64,000 bases of DNA from Isoetes taiwanensis (lineage: Eukaryota > Streptophyta > Lycopodiopsida > Isoetales > Isoetaceae): positions 124,001 through 188,000 of the forward strand of contig JAJEKV010000095.1 of assembly GCA_021234155.1 (NCBI GenBank), written 5' to 3'. Under the pieces are notes generated by a model. That model was not told the DNA's origin. It was given only the letters and a program-made list of their open reading frames with translations, and made no database searches. Numbering within the stretch: position 1 is the stretch's first letter; each line of letters opens with the position of its first letter. Made by a program: the position numbers and the translations under genes. Positions 45,454 through 55,877 of the stretch are shown one piece after another.

Positions 45454-48400
45454 TTCTACCAAAAGGGACCCTCTGTTTTCTGTTCTTCTGTGCGTGCAAA
45501 GAACCAGACAATTTAGGCTGGAAAAATATGGAGCACCTTGGCTTGCAAAGCTACAGAGTCGGATCTCTTGATACCGTGTATTATATCTCCGACTTTGCCT
45601 CCGAATCCGAATAGAAAATCCTGTTGCAGCAGGAATGTTTTCTTCGATGAAATCTGTTGTTTTGTCTGAGGACTAAAGAGTAATAGATGCTTAGGTTAAT
45701 GGAGCTCGTATGACAAAGTGGAAATGTTTAAAGAACAGGCGACTTCAACATTGGGATATTGCAAATGCTAAGAGCTCCAAATTAGTTTGTACGATCAGAT
45801 GTTTTGTTGGTATTTAAGTATCTAGAACATCTATTACAGTGGACGTGTCAACGATTCATTCACTCCTGAAGGCAAGCCATAATTTACCACAATGTAAGTA
45901 TACACACATCATTCCTATTTCATCAAAAGTTTTGACTAGAAAAAGATATTTTGCTAACTTGTTTGACACCTCAGCATCTCACATGGCCATGTCATCCCCC
46001 ACTTGCCACCTCACCAAAGTTCCTATCCCATTTTGAGCCAAAAAGACAAAGTGTCCATTTTGCAAAAAAGATTCTTCCACATCATAGAGCATCAAAAAAG
46101 AATCTTCGAAAAAGGCCTCATATTGACCTCTATATCTTGGTTCTTGGGAACTGTGCCAGAGCTCTAAAGTGCAAATTTTTTTTTCCTATCCCCCTCCCAA
46201 AAAAAAAAAAAGAAAAAGCCCGGATTCTCTCCCCGTCCAATCTCTCCCCGTCACGTGGTACACCTGGGCATGTGGAGCGGTAACAGACTGAATCCCATGT
46301 GGGTATAGCACGTCAGTTTAATAATCCACCTGGATTAACCCTTATATACCCATGCCTTCCTTTGCATGGAATGTCTGTGGGGTATATGGCCGATTTTCTC
46401 CAAGAACCCTAAAATCCCTGTCATGCCAATATCCGTCTGATTACTTCGAATTAACTGTCAAATCATCGTGAAACACACTCGGATCTACCTAAATCATGTC
46501 AAAAATCACTTAATTAAGCAAAAAGACAAGATTATGGGCCGAAATCATCAAGAATGGGCCGAAACAGAGGAATTTGAGGGGAAATGATCTCAGAAGAACT
46601 TGGAGGGCTTTGGGCAAATAATTCGATCGGGACTTCTCATCTGGAAACCGGATATGAACATTCTTGCTTGAATCTGCCTTCCGAGCATAAGAAATCGATG
46701 GTTTACCTGAGACTACTATCATATTTGCTGATTTGAAGATTGACTTGAATCTGTACCCAAGACAGAGCTTGGGATCTCATTTATTGACTGTGTGACTCTG
46801 TTTTGAATGAAAATCCGACCCTTTGTAATTATATCTGAGTATGGCTTCTCTTTATTTTGTGAAAAAGGTAAAACAATAGGTTTATTGTGCTTGTTAGGAG
46901 GTAAAAGACATAGGCAATAGAACCATTTATACAAGTGCATACAATGAGAAAAGACATAAAAGAGCATTCATCATCCCACCGGTCAATAGAAATCTAGCTA
47001 CTATTGCATTCTTGAGTAAAAAATTGAATAATTGAGTTTGTGATTGTATTCTAGGCCAACTAAGTAGTCATCCCTCGCTTGCACATCATAAGAGGCTTTG
47101 GGACACATTTCAAAGCCAAAAAAGAACTTCTCAAAATCGATTTGCCAAATCCTGCTCACTGTTTTCTGACTGTGACATTCTGTCAAACCAAATCTTGAAA
47201 TTTCATGATAACTTGCATCTAATTCCACAAAAAGTGTGTCTGATCATTGTATGCAGACAAAATAGAAGGAGATTCAGGCATTAAAACACAGAAAGAACTC
47301 ATATCTTTAGACTTGTGAAAGATTACTCTCTGCCAGGGATATTGACCAGATTTTGACCCAGTCAGGGATGTATTTTTGGATGATGTGCTATCCTTTTTGC
47401 ATCTGACTTCTGCCATAGCATCCCTTTGAGTTTTGAGTGATTGTAGCAATTGAAATCATCATCAAATCTCACTTTGCTTGTGAATGGCATCAATCTTGCG
47501 GAGTTGGACGTTTTCTTGATTTGGGAAAGCACTGCTAAACTGTGATTCATGCATTCTTCTTGAGGTTTTTTCATACGGAGTGGTTGCCTTAAGCAACCTA
47601 GAGGTTCTAAACCATAGAGGTTGAAGGTTTTTTCCAGGAATACCTTCAACAGCTATCTATGCAATTCTTGCTAGGATATTTGGAATGGATATTCCATTCA
47701 CTTGGAATGATGGACATGGATTTTCAAGTGAGTATGTAGGGTAGACCTGTTCTCCGTTTCTGACCTGTGACTGACTCGTCTCCCTTATGTCTACAGGTAG
47801 TTATTGTGACTAGTAATGTCTCGCTCTTAGTTTTTTTAGGCCCTATTGTTTATGCCCGATACAGGGGCCTTGTGGGAACTTAATCCCTTCATTCTTCCAA
47901 TTTCTTTCTAGCATCTCACGTACGGAGAAATTAAATTTGTATATAATTGAAGAGTTTCCCATAAAATGATAATGGATATCACATTAAATTTAAAACAACA
48001 ACAAAACTTTTGATTGTGTGGAAACAAAATAGCATGAAGGGTTATTTCAAATAACATTGTGAATGTGTTGTGACAGCACTAGTATCCATGTTGACATGGA
48101 GTGGGAACCTGGCCCCTCCTATCATCTCGGATGGTAGAGAATGTATGAGCCAGATATAGAGAAGATGCATGAAGGTCCATTGAGAAGCTCTATAAGTATG
48201 AAATATGGAGGTAATGTCAGATAACCTCAGTGAGATTGCAACGACCAAACAAAACCAAAGACCAAAGACCAATACCGAGCACCAAAGACCAATACGTTAC
48301 ACTCAAACCCCAAAATCCATGTGTCCTGCTGGATCCTAGTCCAAGAGGACCTCAACATCCAATGAGGAGTTAGCGATGCAAATGGCTACCATCACCTTCA

Positions 48401-48456
48401 CAAAATGTCAATGTTTTAAAATAGCAATTTCGATTCAAGTACTCTATTGTCTACAA
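45454..48456. other. Intergenic; cluster of unassigned minus-strand frames at 47001-47649
   Basis: Most of the stretch has no recognisable gene. Three overlapping minus-strand frames (47649-47362, 47449-47219 and 47228-47001) follow one another with frameshifts and could be a decayed exon. Their peptides (for example RIWQIDFEKFFFGFEMCP) match nothing I recognise. Confidence 0.45.
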
Positions 48457-48520
48457 CTATGACTTAAGCCACTTCACTCTCCGGTCATGGAGGGCAACCC
48501 TCCGTGCGCAGCACCTTGTT
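48457..48520 (-). repeat. Dispersed repeat, copy 2 (inverted relative to 27841)
   Basis: The reverse complement matches 27841-27912, with the core GAGGGTTGCCCTCCATG and the preceding CAAGGTGCTGCGCACG. Confidence 0.7.
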
Positions 48521-49540
48521 TTTTTTGCTTTTAACGTTTTCTTTCTTTTTTACCAGAGTTAAGGAAACAAGGGTACCTTCTGTAAGTGGATTCAAGTCCA
48601 ATTCTGTCTCAATGTAAGCAGCATAGAGTTCTCGAAACTTGGAGCAAGCAAGAAGTTCAAAACAAGGTAAATTTGGAGCTATATATGGTATTATCCTATT
48701 TTCTGGACTGAGGAGATGGGGCCAGAGGTAATAATATATCATCCTTTTAAACAAATACCCTTAAAGCTACTAGGGAGTTGATGCTTTTAGAAGATGCATA
48801 AGTTGACATTGCAGAATTATGAAGAACTAGCTTTGCTGCCTCTCTTAAATTAATTAGTAGTACTTTGCAGGATTTGTAACAAAAAGAAGAAAGATACAGG
48901 TCAAGAATAAGTTCCAGCTAGAGAAATAAGTTTAGATCTACCATTTAAGTAGATGTGTACATTGAGGACCAATTCTTTCTCAACATAAGTAGCACGTAGT
49001 TTGAGCACATATGAAGAAGTTTAAAAAGAGGTAATTCTGGTTGTTTGGGGCTAAAGAGATGGTAGTCTACTTCATTAATGCAAGTTGCTTTACTATTCGG
49101 GTCATTTGTTTTTTGTTTTCAATGCTTACCTCCCATCCAACATGTTCTTGAAGTGCACAAAGGAATGTAATGTTGGACATGGTCCACGGATTGCAATTCT
49201 ATAGGGAAGGCAAAGAAGAAATTAGAGCTTAAATTATAGAAAGCAAGGAATCATACCTGTAGTACGAAATTGCAATAAGAAGCAAAAGCAAATAGAAAAA
49301 GAGCATCATAGACAACGTGATTGTTCAGAAGCAAAGCAACAAATGGAAAAAAAAACCCTTCATTTATGATGGGCAATTGAATTGGATTGAATGTCAAACT
49401 TGGCTTTCAATCCCATCTCATTCCATCCAATGATTAGGATCTATAGTGTGACATCGCAATAACATGGTGAAAACAAAAAGAGGATCATATGCCACTCAAT
49501 TGTACACAACACGAAGACACATTCACTCGCTTATATATAT
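48521..49540. other. No gene recognised; weak internal duplication
   Basis: A minus-strand frame (48754-48485) contains ELYAAYIETELDLNPLTEGT. A diverged copy of the same DNA occurs at about 48960-49060 (CCAATTCT(G/T)TCTCAA and following). The sequence may be a duplicated exon of an unknown gene. No family is recognised. Confidence 0.4.
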
Positions 49541-49690
49541 TCTATATAGATAGCATCACAACTAAATAAAATTCTAAGACATTCCTATTGAAGACATTCT
49601 ATATAGATAGCATCACAACTAAATAAAATTTTAAGACATTCCTATTAAGACATTCTATATAGATAGCATCACAAATGAATAAATTCTAAC
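49541..49690. repeat. 55-58-bp tandem repeat
   Basis: TCTATATAGATAGCATCACA begins at 49541, 49599 and 49654. The units also share CTAAATAAAATT(C/T)TAAGACA. The array lies just downstream of the minus-strand IRG gene. Confidence 0.85.
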
Positions 49691-49796
49691 TCCCTTTTTG
49701 GGCATTTTGGTAATTTTAGCAAGGTGTAGGGGCCTTCTGGCTTTTCTCCTCCGATCTATTTTCTACTAGAGTACTTTTGATGAACTCGATCTTGCG

Positions 49797-49838
49797 GGAT
49801 CCATGGCGCAATGGTAGCACTTTGCACTCTTTCTGATA
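49797..49838 (+). ncRNA. tRNA 5'-half-like sequence (A-box), probably SINE debris
   Basis: The stretch GATCCATGGCGCAATGGTAG followed by CACTTTGCACTCT resembles the acceptor strand, D-arm and anticodon stem of a plant tRNA-Gln gene, including an A-box-like TGGCGCAATGG. No anticodon stem closure, B box or 3' acceptor strand follows, so it is not a functional tRNA gene. It may be a tRNA-derived fragment or SINE head at the 3' border of the IRG gene. Confidence 0.35.
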
Positions 49839-49845
49839 AATTTTG

Positions 49846-50900
49846 CTAACCTGTATTTCGCACAAAAGAATGAAGAATATGAGTCAAGAAAGCTTGTTCA
49901 TCTATACCTTTGAGGCTATCATCTCTTTCATTCTTATACCAATTCCTACCGTCCCGGTACATGCGGGAGCATATAATAAAGAGTAACGCTTCAGGTGGAA
50001 CATTCTTCTGGCTGTAAAGGCTCTTCTTCAATTCTGCCTGAAATTCATGAGCTAAGCTCTTCTTCAATTCTGCCTGAAATTCATGAGCTAATTCTGCCAT
50101 TCTTTTACCCTTCCGCTTCATATCATAAGCTTTGTTCTTTAAGCTCTGATCTGCTTTGGTTCGAACCATAGCAAATTCTTTGTTCCAATTTGCGGCTTCT
50201 ACAGCGAGTTGAACATCTACCTCTAAGAATCTATCACTGGTTAAAATGAGAATAAAATCAAAGGCGTAGAGCTTTTTATCCTTAAAATAAGTTGCTGCTG
50301 GATGTTTTAAAGTGCCAGCACCAGGAAGCTCCCAAAAAACAACATTGGGAAATCTAGAATTACTATAACGCTTTACTTCATCAGTGGTTTCAGTAAACCC
50401 GGCCTCAGCAGCACCTAAACAAAATTTACTCCTCAAGGTGAGCAGGTTTGCAAGGAAAAATAATAATTAATCTTAAGGGCAGAAAGAAGCTTACCAGAAC
50501 CCTTGAGTTGGAAGAAGCTGTTGATGAAAGTGGACTTACCAACTCCGGAGGCTCCACAGACGGCAAAGTTGAAGTGGTTGACGTGGTCAATACCAAGGTG
50601 ATTTTTTGCAGTTTTAAGAAGAACATCGCTTGGCTCATCCGAGTCTGGAGGGTGGAGCTGGAGTGGCTTTTTAGGCTGTTTATTGAGCGAATCTAGCACA
50701 GCTTCAACATCTGCAGCTTCAACTCCAACACCTACTCCAACAGCTACTCCAACAGACGCTGTTGCTGCTAATCCAAAAGTCCATCCAAAACATACTCCTC
50801 TTCCAAGACTTCTGACCCAGCCTGGCGCCTTTATACGGAGCACAGAATTCACAAACTCATCCTGGACAACATTCTTTACAGATTCACTTCTCTTCATCAT
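49846..50900 (-). CDS. IRG-type (immunity-related) GTPase, copy B
   Basis: Exon 1 is 50900-50495, the intron 50415-50494 (80 bp, TCTG|GTAAGC ... GTTTAG|GTGC) and exon 2 50414-49846, giving 324 residues from the double ATG at 50900. The G domain has P-loop GASGVGKST (116-124), switch I TETT, G3 changed from DxPG to ELPG, and G4 TKAD. The wording around them (FPNVVFWELPGAGT, FILILTSDRF, VRTKADQSL) is that of IRG GTPases. A Gly/Val-rich segment (about residues 42-60) precedes the G domain. Oddities are a 13-residue tandem duplication LAHEFQAELKKS(L) at about 50027-50104 and loss of the ancestral start: the ATG used by copy A is ATT here (50944-50942), followed by an in-frame TAG. It may be an expressed shortened form or a young pseudogene. 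Confidence 0.7.
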
Positions 50901-51540
50901 CTTAGGATTCACAAGCTCATGCTTTCGTCTATAGCTTCACTAATAGGGAGCAATGGTGCGCCTGCCGCAGTGACTCGAAACTTCCTCAACGATGCAAAAC
51001 TTCGCAGAGACCAGCAAAGCTTGGATTCCATAGGAGCAGCAGAAGATAAAAATTTGTCTACAGAATTTGATATAAATAAAGGGAACTGACGGCTGCATAA
51101 TTACTGAAGAGATTTTTTTTTTAAGTTTTCGACATGGAACGTTTTTGGCTCAGCGCTGATCCACCACCACATCGAAGATAATGCCTGTAGATGAACATGG
51201 GTGGTTGGATGAACATGGCACGTTGCTCTGCAAGCTGGTTGGATGAATATGGCACGTTGCTGGCTGGCGACGAGGAACTTGCCGAAGATCATCTTCCCCC
51301 CGAAGACTCGACCTCAAAGACTCAGGTTTTTGACCTGAATCAAAAGTAATCACGAGCATTTCTCAACGCTCAGGTTTTTGACCTGGATCCAGATTCTCAG
51401 GCCGCCAATCTCAGGGGAAAGCACCCTTATTTATTGTCGATATATTGTCTTCATCAAGTACTAGCCACGATGCTGAGTCATTACTTAAGTACCTTATCGG
51501 CAAAATGATTCACTGCTCAATGTAGAAAATAGACGCGCTT
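50901..51540. promoter_or_regulatory. Shared upstream region between divergent IRG genes
   Basis: The two IRG genes point away from each other with 840 bp between start codons. TATAAATAAAG lies at about 51072-51082 on the plus strand, and its complement TTTATTTATA reads toward copy B about 170 bp upstream of that start. A small inverted or duplicated block (CTCAGGTTTTTGACCTG at about 51322 and 51369) is repeated. The layout would allow a bidirectional promoter, but no element has been shown to be active. Confidence 0.35.
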
Positions 51541-51736
51541 GCTATTAGTAAAGCTAAAACTGAAGAAGCATGAGTTTACATCTGCTATGAGTAAAGCTAC
51601 GGGCATGAGCCTGTGCTTGAGGACGTTGTGAATGCTCTGGTTCGTATAAAGTTTCTGGTTGATACATCAGGAATCCCTGGTGTTGGTGTTGCCGTTGTTG
51701 GAGGTGCTGGTGTTGGCGTTGGTGTGAGTTTGCATC
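51541..51736 (+). pseudogene. Relic of an IRG first exon
   Basis: Just upstream of copy A the plus strand encodes, across a frameshift, a start MSKAT, then HEPVLEDVVNALVRIK, then a Gly/Val-rich stretch GVGVAVVGGAGVGVGV, and stops at CTGCCATGA. This parallels the N-terminus of copy B (VVQDEFVNSVLRIK, then VGVAVGVGVGV) and the start MSEA of copy A. The exon ends before any P-loop. It indicates a further duplication at this locus, later truncated or overwritten by copy A. Confidence 0.6.
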
Positions 51737-51740
51737 TGCC

Positions 51741-52858
51741 ATGAGTGAAGCTAGAAAGAATCAGTTTGTAGAAGCTCTGGACCATGGAAATAGAGTCTTG
51801 CTCAAGAATGTTGGAAAAGCAGTTGCTTATGCAACAGGAGGAGCTGCTGGAACCGTTGTTGGAGCGGCTGTCGGAGGGACTCTTGGAATTGCTGGAGTTG
51901 CTGGAGCAGTTGCTGGAGGGATTGTTGAACTAGCAACGGCTCTTGAAATGGTGACTGCTATAGCGCTTACTGGAACTGCTGTTGGAGCTGTTGGAGGTGC
52001 TGTAGGTACTGTAGTTGCTGTTGGAGCTCTGCTTCATTGGCTCAGCAACCAGCGTAAAAAACCACTCGAGGTCCACCCTCCAAATTCTGAGGAGGAGACA
52101 AGTGATGTTCTTCTTGAAAATGCAAGAAAGGAACTTGGTATTGACCACGACAACCACTACAATTTTGCAGTGTGCGGAGCCTCTGGAGTTGGTAAGTCAT
52201 CTTTCATCAACAGCTTCCTCCAACTCAATAAACTCAAGGCTCAAGGTAAGCTTCCTTGTGCCTTTGAGATTAATTATTGCTTTTTCTTGCAAACTTAGCT
52301 CGACCTGTGGGATAAATTTCGTCAGGTGCTGCTGTCGGGGTTACTGAAACCACTAATGAGATAACGAGTTATGCGAATCTTAAATTTCCCAATGTTAAAC
52401 TTTGGGACTTCCCTGGTGGTGGCACTCCAAACCATCCAGCAGCAACTTATTTTAAGGATAAATGTCTTTACGCCTTTGAATGTATTCTCATTTTAACCAG
52501 TGATAGATTGCAGGAAATAGATGTCCAACTGGTTATGGAAGCCACAAAGTGGAAAAAAAACATTTTTATCGTTCGAACCAAAGCAGATCAGAGCTTAAAA
52601 AACATGGTTTATGATATGGATGCGCCAGGAAATAAAATGTCAGAAATAGCTCTTAAATTCCGGGAAAAAGTGAAGATGGACGTTTACAGCCAAAAGAACG
52701 TGCAAGCTGAACTGTTGCCCCTCATTATATGCTCTCGCATGTATGACGATGAAAACAAAAAGAATTGGTACAAGCACGAAGAGGACGATAGCCTGAAAGA
52801 GATGGATGAAAAAATTTTGTTAGATTTAATGCTTAAGTCCTGTGGGGTAGAAAAATAA
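51741..52858 (+). CDS. IRG-type (immunity-related) GTPase, copy A
   Basis: Exon 1 is 51741-52245, the intron 52246-52325 (80 bp, CAAG|GTAAGC ... CGTCAG|GTGC, phase 1) and exon 2 52326-52858, giving 345 residues without stops. Residues 30-98 are a Gly/Ala-rich hydrophobic region with repeated GxxxG spacing (glycine zipper), likely membrane-inserting. The G domain has P-loop GASGVGKSS (146-154), switch I TETT (175-178), G3 DFPG (196-199) and G4 TKAD (253-256). The IRG signature FPNVKLWDFPGGGTPNHPA surrounds G3. Family knowledge: animal IRGs bind GTP, oligomerise and remodel membranes around pathogens. Here the C-terminal helical part is short and the hydrophobic domain is N-terminal, so the architecture differs. 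A poly(A) signal lies at 52948. The role in the plant is unknown. Confidence 0.85.
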
Positions 52859-52947
52859 AGGCTGCAGGCCTTGCATTACCTTTTCTTTTACCTTGCAAAA
52901 TAAATAGAGACCTTGTCAAGACCTTCTCTATATTTCACCTTAGCTCA

Positions 52948-52953
52948 ATAAAA
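52948..52953 (+). promoter_or_regulatory. Poly(A) signal of IRG copy A
   Basis: A canonical AATAAA lies 90 bases downstream of the stop codon at 52858, followed by TATTATGGGTTGTCC, a plausible GU-rich cleavage region. Confidence 0.6.
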
Positions 52954-53059
52954 TATTATGGGTTGTCCTTTATTGCCCCGAGGTTGTATTTGCATTTCTT
53001 TTTGTTTTGTATTAATGGGGCATGTTGGTTGTCATCCTTAATCATCTTAATAATAGATA

Positions 53060-53089
53060 CTAGTAACGGTGCCCGACGTTGCTTGGAAT
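53060..53089 (-). mobile_element. Helitron 3' terminus on the minus strand, degenerate
   Basis: The reverse complement reads TCCAAGC-AAC-GTCGGGC, ACCGTTA, CTAG, then T. This is the same family as the ends at 37763 and 40354, with the loop AAC conserved but the stem partly mismatched. The body would extend to the right of 53089. It lies 200 bp downstream of IRG copy A. Confidence 0.55.
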
Positions 53090-54400
53090 AAGTTGAGAAC
53101 CTATGTGATTGTGAACGGAAAACCTGTTCAGCTCAAACTCTTTATCATAAATCTAATATAATTAGGCAAATCCATAAAGAAGATCATTGCCATAAAGAAG
53201 TTTTATGATTGGTTGTCACGTACTCTAATATCTATTGTTTAAATTTGGACTCCCTGGAACAATGTTTAAATTGAAACGCACTTATTTAAGAAGTGCGTTT
53301 GAAAGATTCCTCTAAAAATTTTGGAAAACTAAAAAATGAGGCAAATTAGGGGGCAATCAAGGTCTCTGGACACAAGTTGTTCAAAATTGTCCTTCAAAAC
53401 AGCTTTTTTTAGAGTGACATAATATAAATAAAAAGACCTCCAAAAGAAATATGCCATTTTGGGGGTCAAACGAGCATTTACGAGAGCTACAAAAATTTTT
53501 ACAATAAAAATAAATGTATGTACAATAGGTTTTCTTGTATATTGTGTATAAAATTCTTTGTGATAGCAGTTGCAAAGGAAGGAAGATATGTTGTTAAGCA
53601 GCAAAAGAAGGATCACATGGATATCATAACATATATAGAGTTCAAATATATGTGTGAAGGAACAACTATACACATGGATATTATAACATACATAGAGTTC
53701 AAATATATGCGCGAAGGAACAATTACACAGACAACATATGCAAGATTTTCATCATATATGTTATGGAGTATGGAAATGCCTAAAAAAGGATGGTTGTACT
53801 TTCATTTGCTTGATGCATGCCATTAGTGTAGATATCTCAACTTCTATGATGCATGCCATTAGTGTAGATATCTCAGCTTCTAATTCTACATCCTTGGTTT
53901 TATATTTTGCACAAATAAGATTAACTAGGTGAGAAATCTAGACTTATGAGGCCACATCATTTTGTTTATATTTTGCGCACAGGATTCATCTTAGTGAGAA
54001 ATCTAATTTGGACTTGTTTTGAGATCATTGTCCAAGTACAAAAAAATTAGAATGCTTTTGAAAGGAATGATCGTACCATTAGACATGGGTTGGGCATGAG
54101 CTTAAAAAAATTGTTACTATGCAAATGTGTTTAGCTTGACCACCACTACTTAGAGTTTGACCACACCTGCTTATAGTCAGCATGTAAATATGAAAGGGCC
54201 TTTTGAGATATTTACCCGATTTTGAGATAAAGTATAAGCAGTCTTCCCTATGCTATTGATATACGCTAACCAGAACTACTTTAGTATCACGTAGAAGCAG
54301 TACTTGCACTCTAAAGATGATAAATCTTCCATTAAGAACTTGAAAAGACATTGGAACTTACAGCAATCGAAATCCATATTAATTGTGCTCAGATTTTAGT
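53090..54400. other. No gene recognised; two tandem repeats
   Basis: A 57-bp unit (CACATGGATAT(C/T)ATAACATA) is duplicated at 53614-53727. A 36-bp unit (GATGCATGCCATTAGTGTAG) is duplicated at 53812-53881. A block near 53250-53290 (GAACAATGTTTAAATTGAAA) matches in inverted orientation a block at 56570-56607. The stretch is probably Helitron interior and other debris. Confidence 0.5.
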
Positions 54401-55405
54401 ATCAGGAGCCCAATTTTCGAGTATAAAGAACTAAGAAAGAGTTATCTCTGTTAAAATGCAACAAATTAATTAGAAAAACTAGACAGATTCTTATATATTC
54501 TCCAGCATAAAGCCAGCTTGTATTCTTCAAGAAAAAACCTTCAAACAACCAAAATGCAAAGAGATTGGAGTTCAGCCATACTCTATCCAGCATCCCATTT
54601 TTAGTAATGTCTGCTGCAGAAAATGTGGTTACATGCAACCCTACGAAATAATTAGCCAGCATTACTGTTAAAATTCGAAATTACACTTAATATACCAACA
54701 AAAGCAGTTAAAAACCTGATTCAGTTGTAACTACTCATCAAATTCTTCGTCTTACTACATTCCTTGCTCCATAATTGCCTTGCTGCTTCCAGCATTTTGA
54801 GAAACATATTTGCCTATACCAGCATCTTTCTTAGCTTGAGGTGGAGTGTTTAACTTGAATTTCTCCACAACCTTTAGCAAAAAACTGCTTTTTGGACTGC
54901 ATATGTGGCTCCCCTTCCTTTTACACATAGTGACGAGATCAAACCAGCTCCTTTTCTTAAATTTGTGAGCTCCTGCCTGGTAAGCTCGGCTTTAGCCAAT
55001 TGAGGCACCAGCACAAGGGCGCTTCCAAGATAATATGTCTGGCACCTTGTTTCCAAGGGGCAACATGTTTTTAGATCAATCCAGTGTAATCTAGAAACGT
55101 CCTTTCTTCAGCTAAAATTAGTCTAACCTATTCTTGGCAGAATGCTCTACACCCAAGAAAACCAAAGCCATCATGAGCCGGAGCCGGAGCTTGGAATTTG
55201 GAAGCAATATCGGAAGAACCTAGCCAGCCCTAAAAAAAACTTCTGGAAGAACCACGGCCATGAAGAACCCTAATTTTTTTTCTTCTTTCTTTGAAGCTTA
55301 GAAGCCTTATGCATCACAAAAAAACTCTATGCATCCCCAAGAAAGTCTGGCATCGTTAGAAATCAAAACCCTAAAATTTTCCTCCCACAGAATTTTCCTA
55401 GCCTC
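54401..55405. other. Unassigned minus-strand frames, no gene named
   Basis: Minus-strand frames at 54662-54402 and 55056-54750 stay open over 180-260 bases. Read across a frameshift, the second gives QLAKAELTRQELTNLRKGAG and later KVVEKFKLNTPPQAKKDAGI. That looks like real protein sequence, but I cannot name the family. It may be a decayed exon pair. Confidence 0.35.
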
Positions 55406-55877
55406 GGTATAAATTTATACCGTCAAAAGCATCTGCCATGTTTTAGCCAGACGATTGTCATGTTATATCTGCATCCTGTCACGTTATAACCAACAATAAA
55501 GATCCATCTAATAGAATTTTCTTGTGTTATACTGTATTGGATTTATAACAAAACGTATTTAAAGAGAAATTGTAGTATAAATTTATACCGTGGTTTCTTT
55601 TGTATAACAATTCCGGTATAAATTTATACTGCTCTTGTTTTTTTCATGTGGGATGATGGTATAAATTTATACCGCTTAAGCTCACAGGCGGTATAAATTT
55701 ATACCACTCGAGTTCTTTCCTTGTGTATCGCTTGAACTCACATGGTATAAAATTGTACCGCTTGAGCTCGTGCTGTATAAATTTATACCGCTTGAGCTCA
55801 CGCTGTATAAATTTATACCGCAATGCCACCTAAGCTCCCGTATAAATTTATACCGCAATGCTGTATAAGTTTATACC
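55406..55877. repeat. Array of ten 16-bp palindromes GGTATAAATTTATACC
   Basis: Near-perfect copies start at 55406, 55574, 55615, 55658, 55690, 55744, 55774, 55804, 55839 and 55862. Five in the middle are joined by a GCTTGAGCTCA(C) linker, giving a local period of about 30 bp. Each palindrome presents a TATAAAT core on both strands. The array has no coding function; the predicted peptides repeat RYKFIQ as a by-product. Confidence 0.9.

Noticed and set aside
47001..47649. Minus-strand gene
   Set aside because: Three short frames need two frameshifts to join, and the peptide is not recognised. It is kept only as a note in the intergenic entry.
55406..55877. CRISPR-like array
   Set aside because: The repeats are 16-bp palindromes with irregular spacing, the linkers are themselves repeated, and all surrounding genes are plant nuclear.
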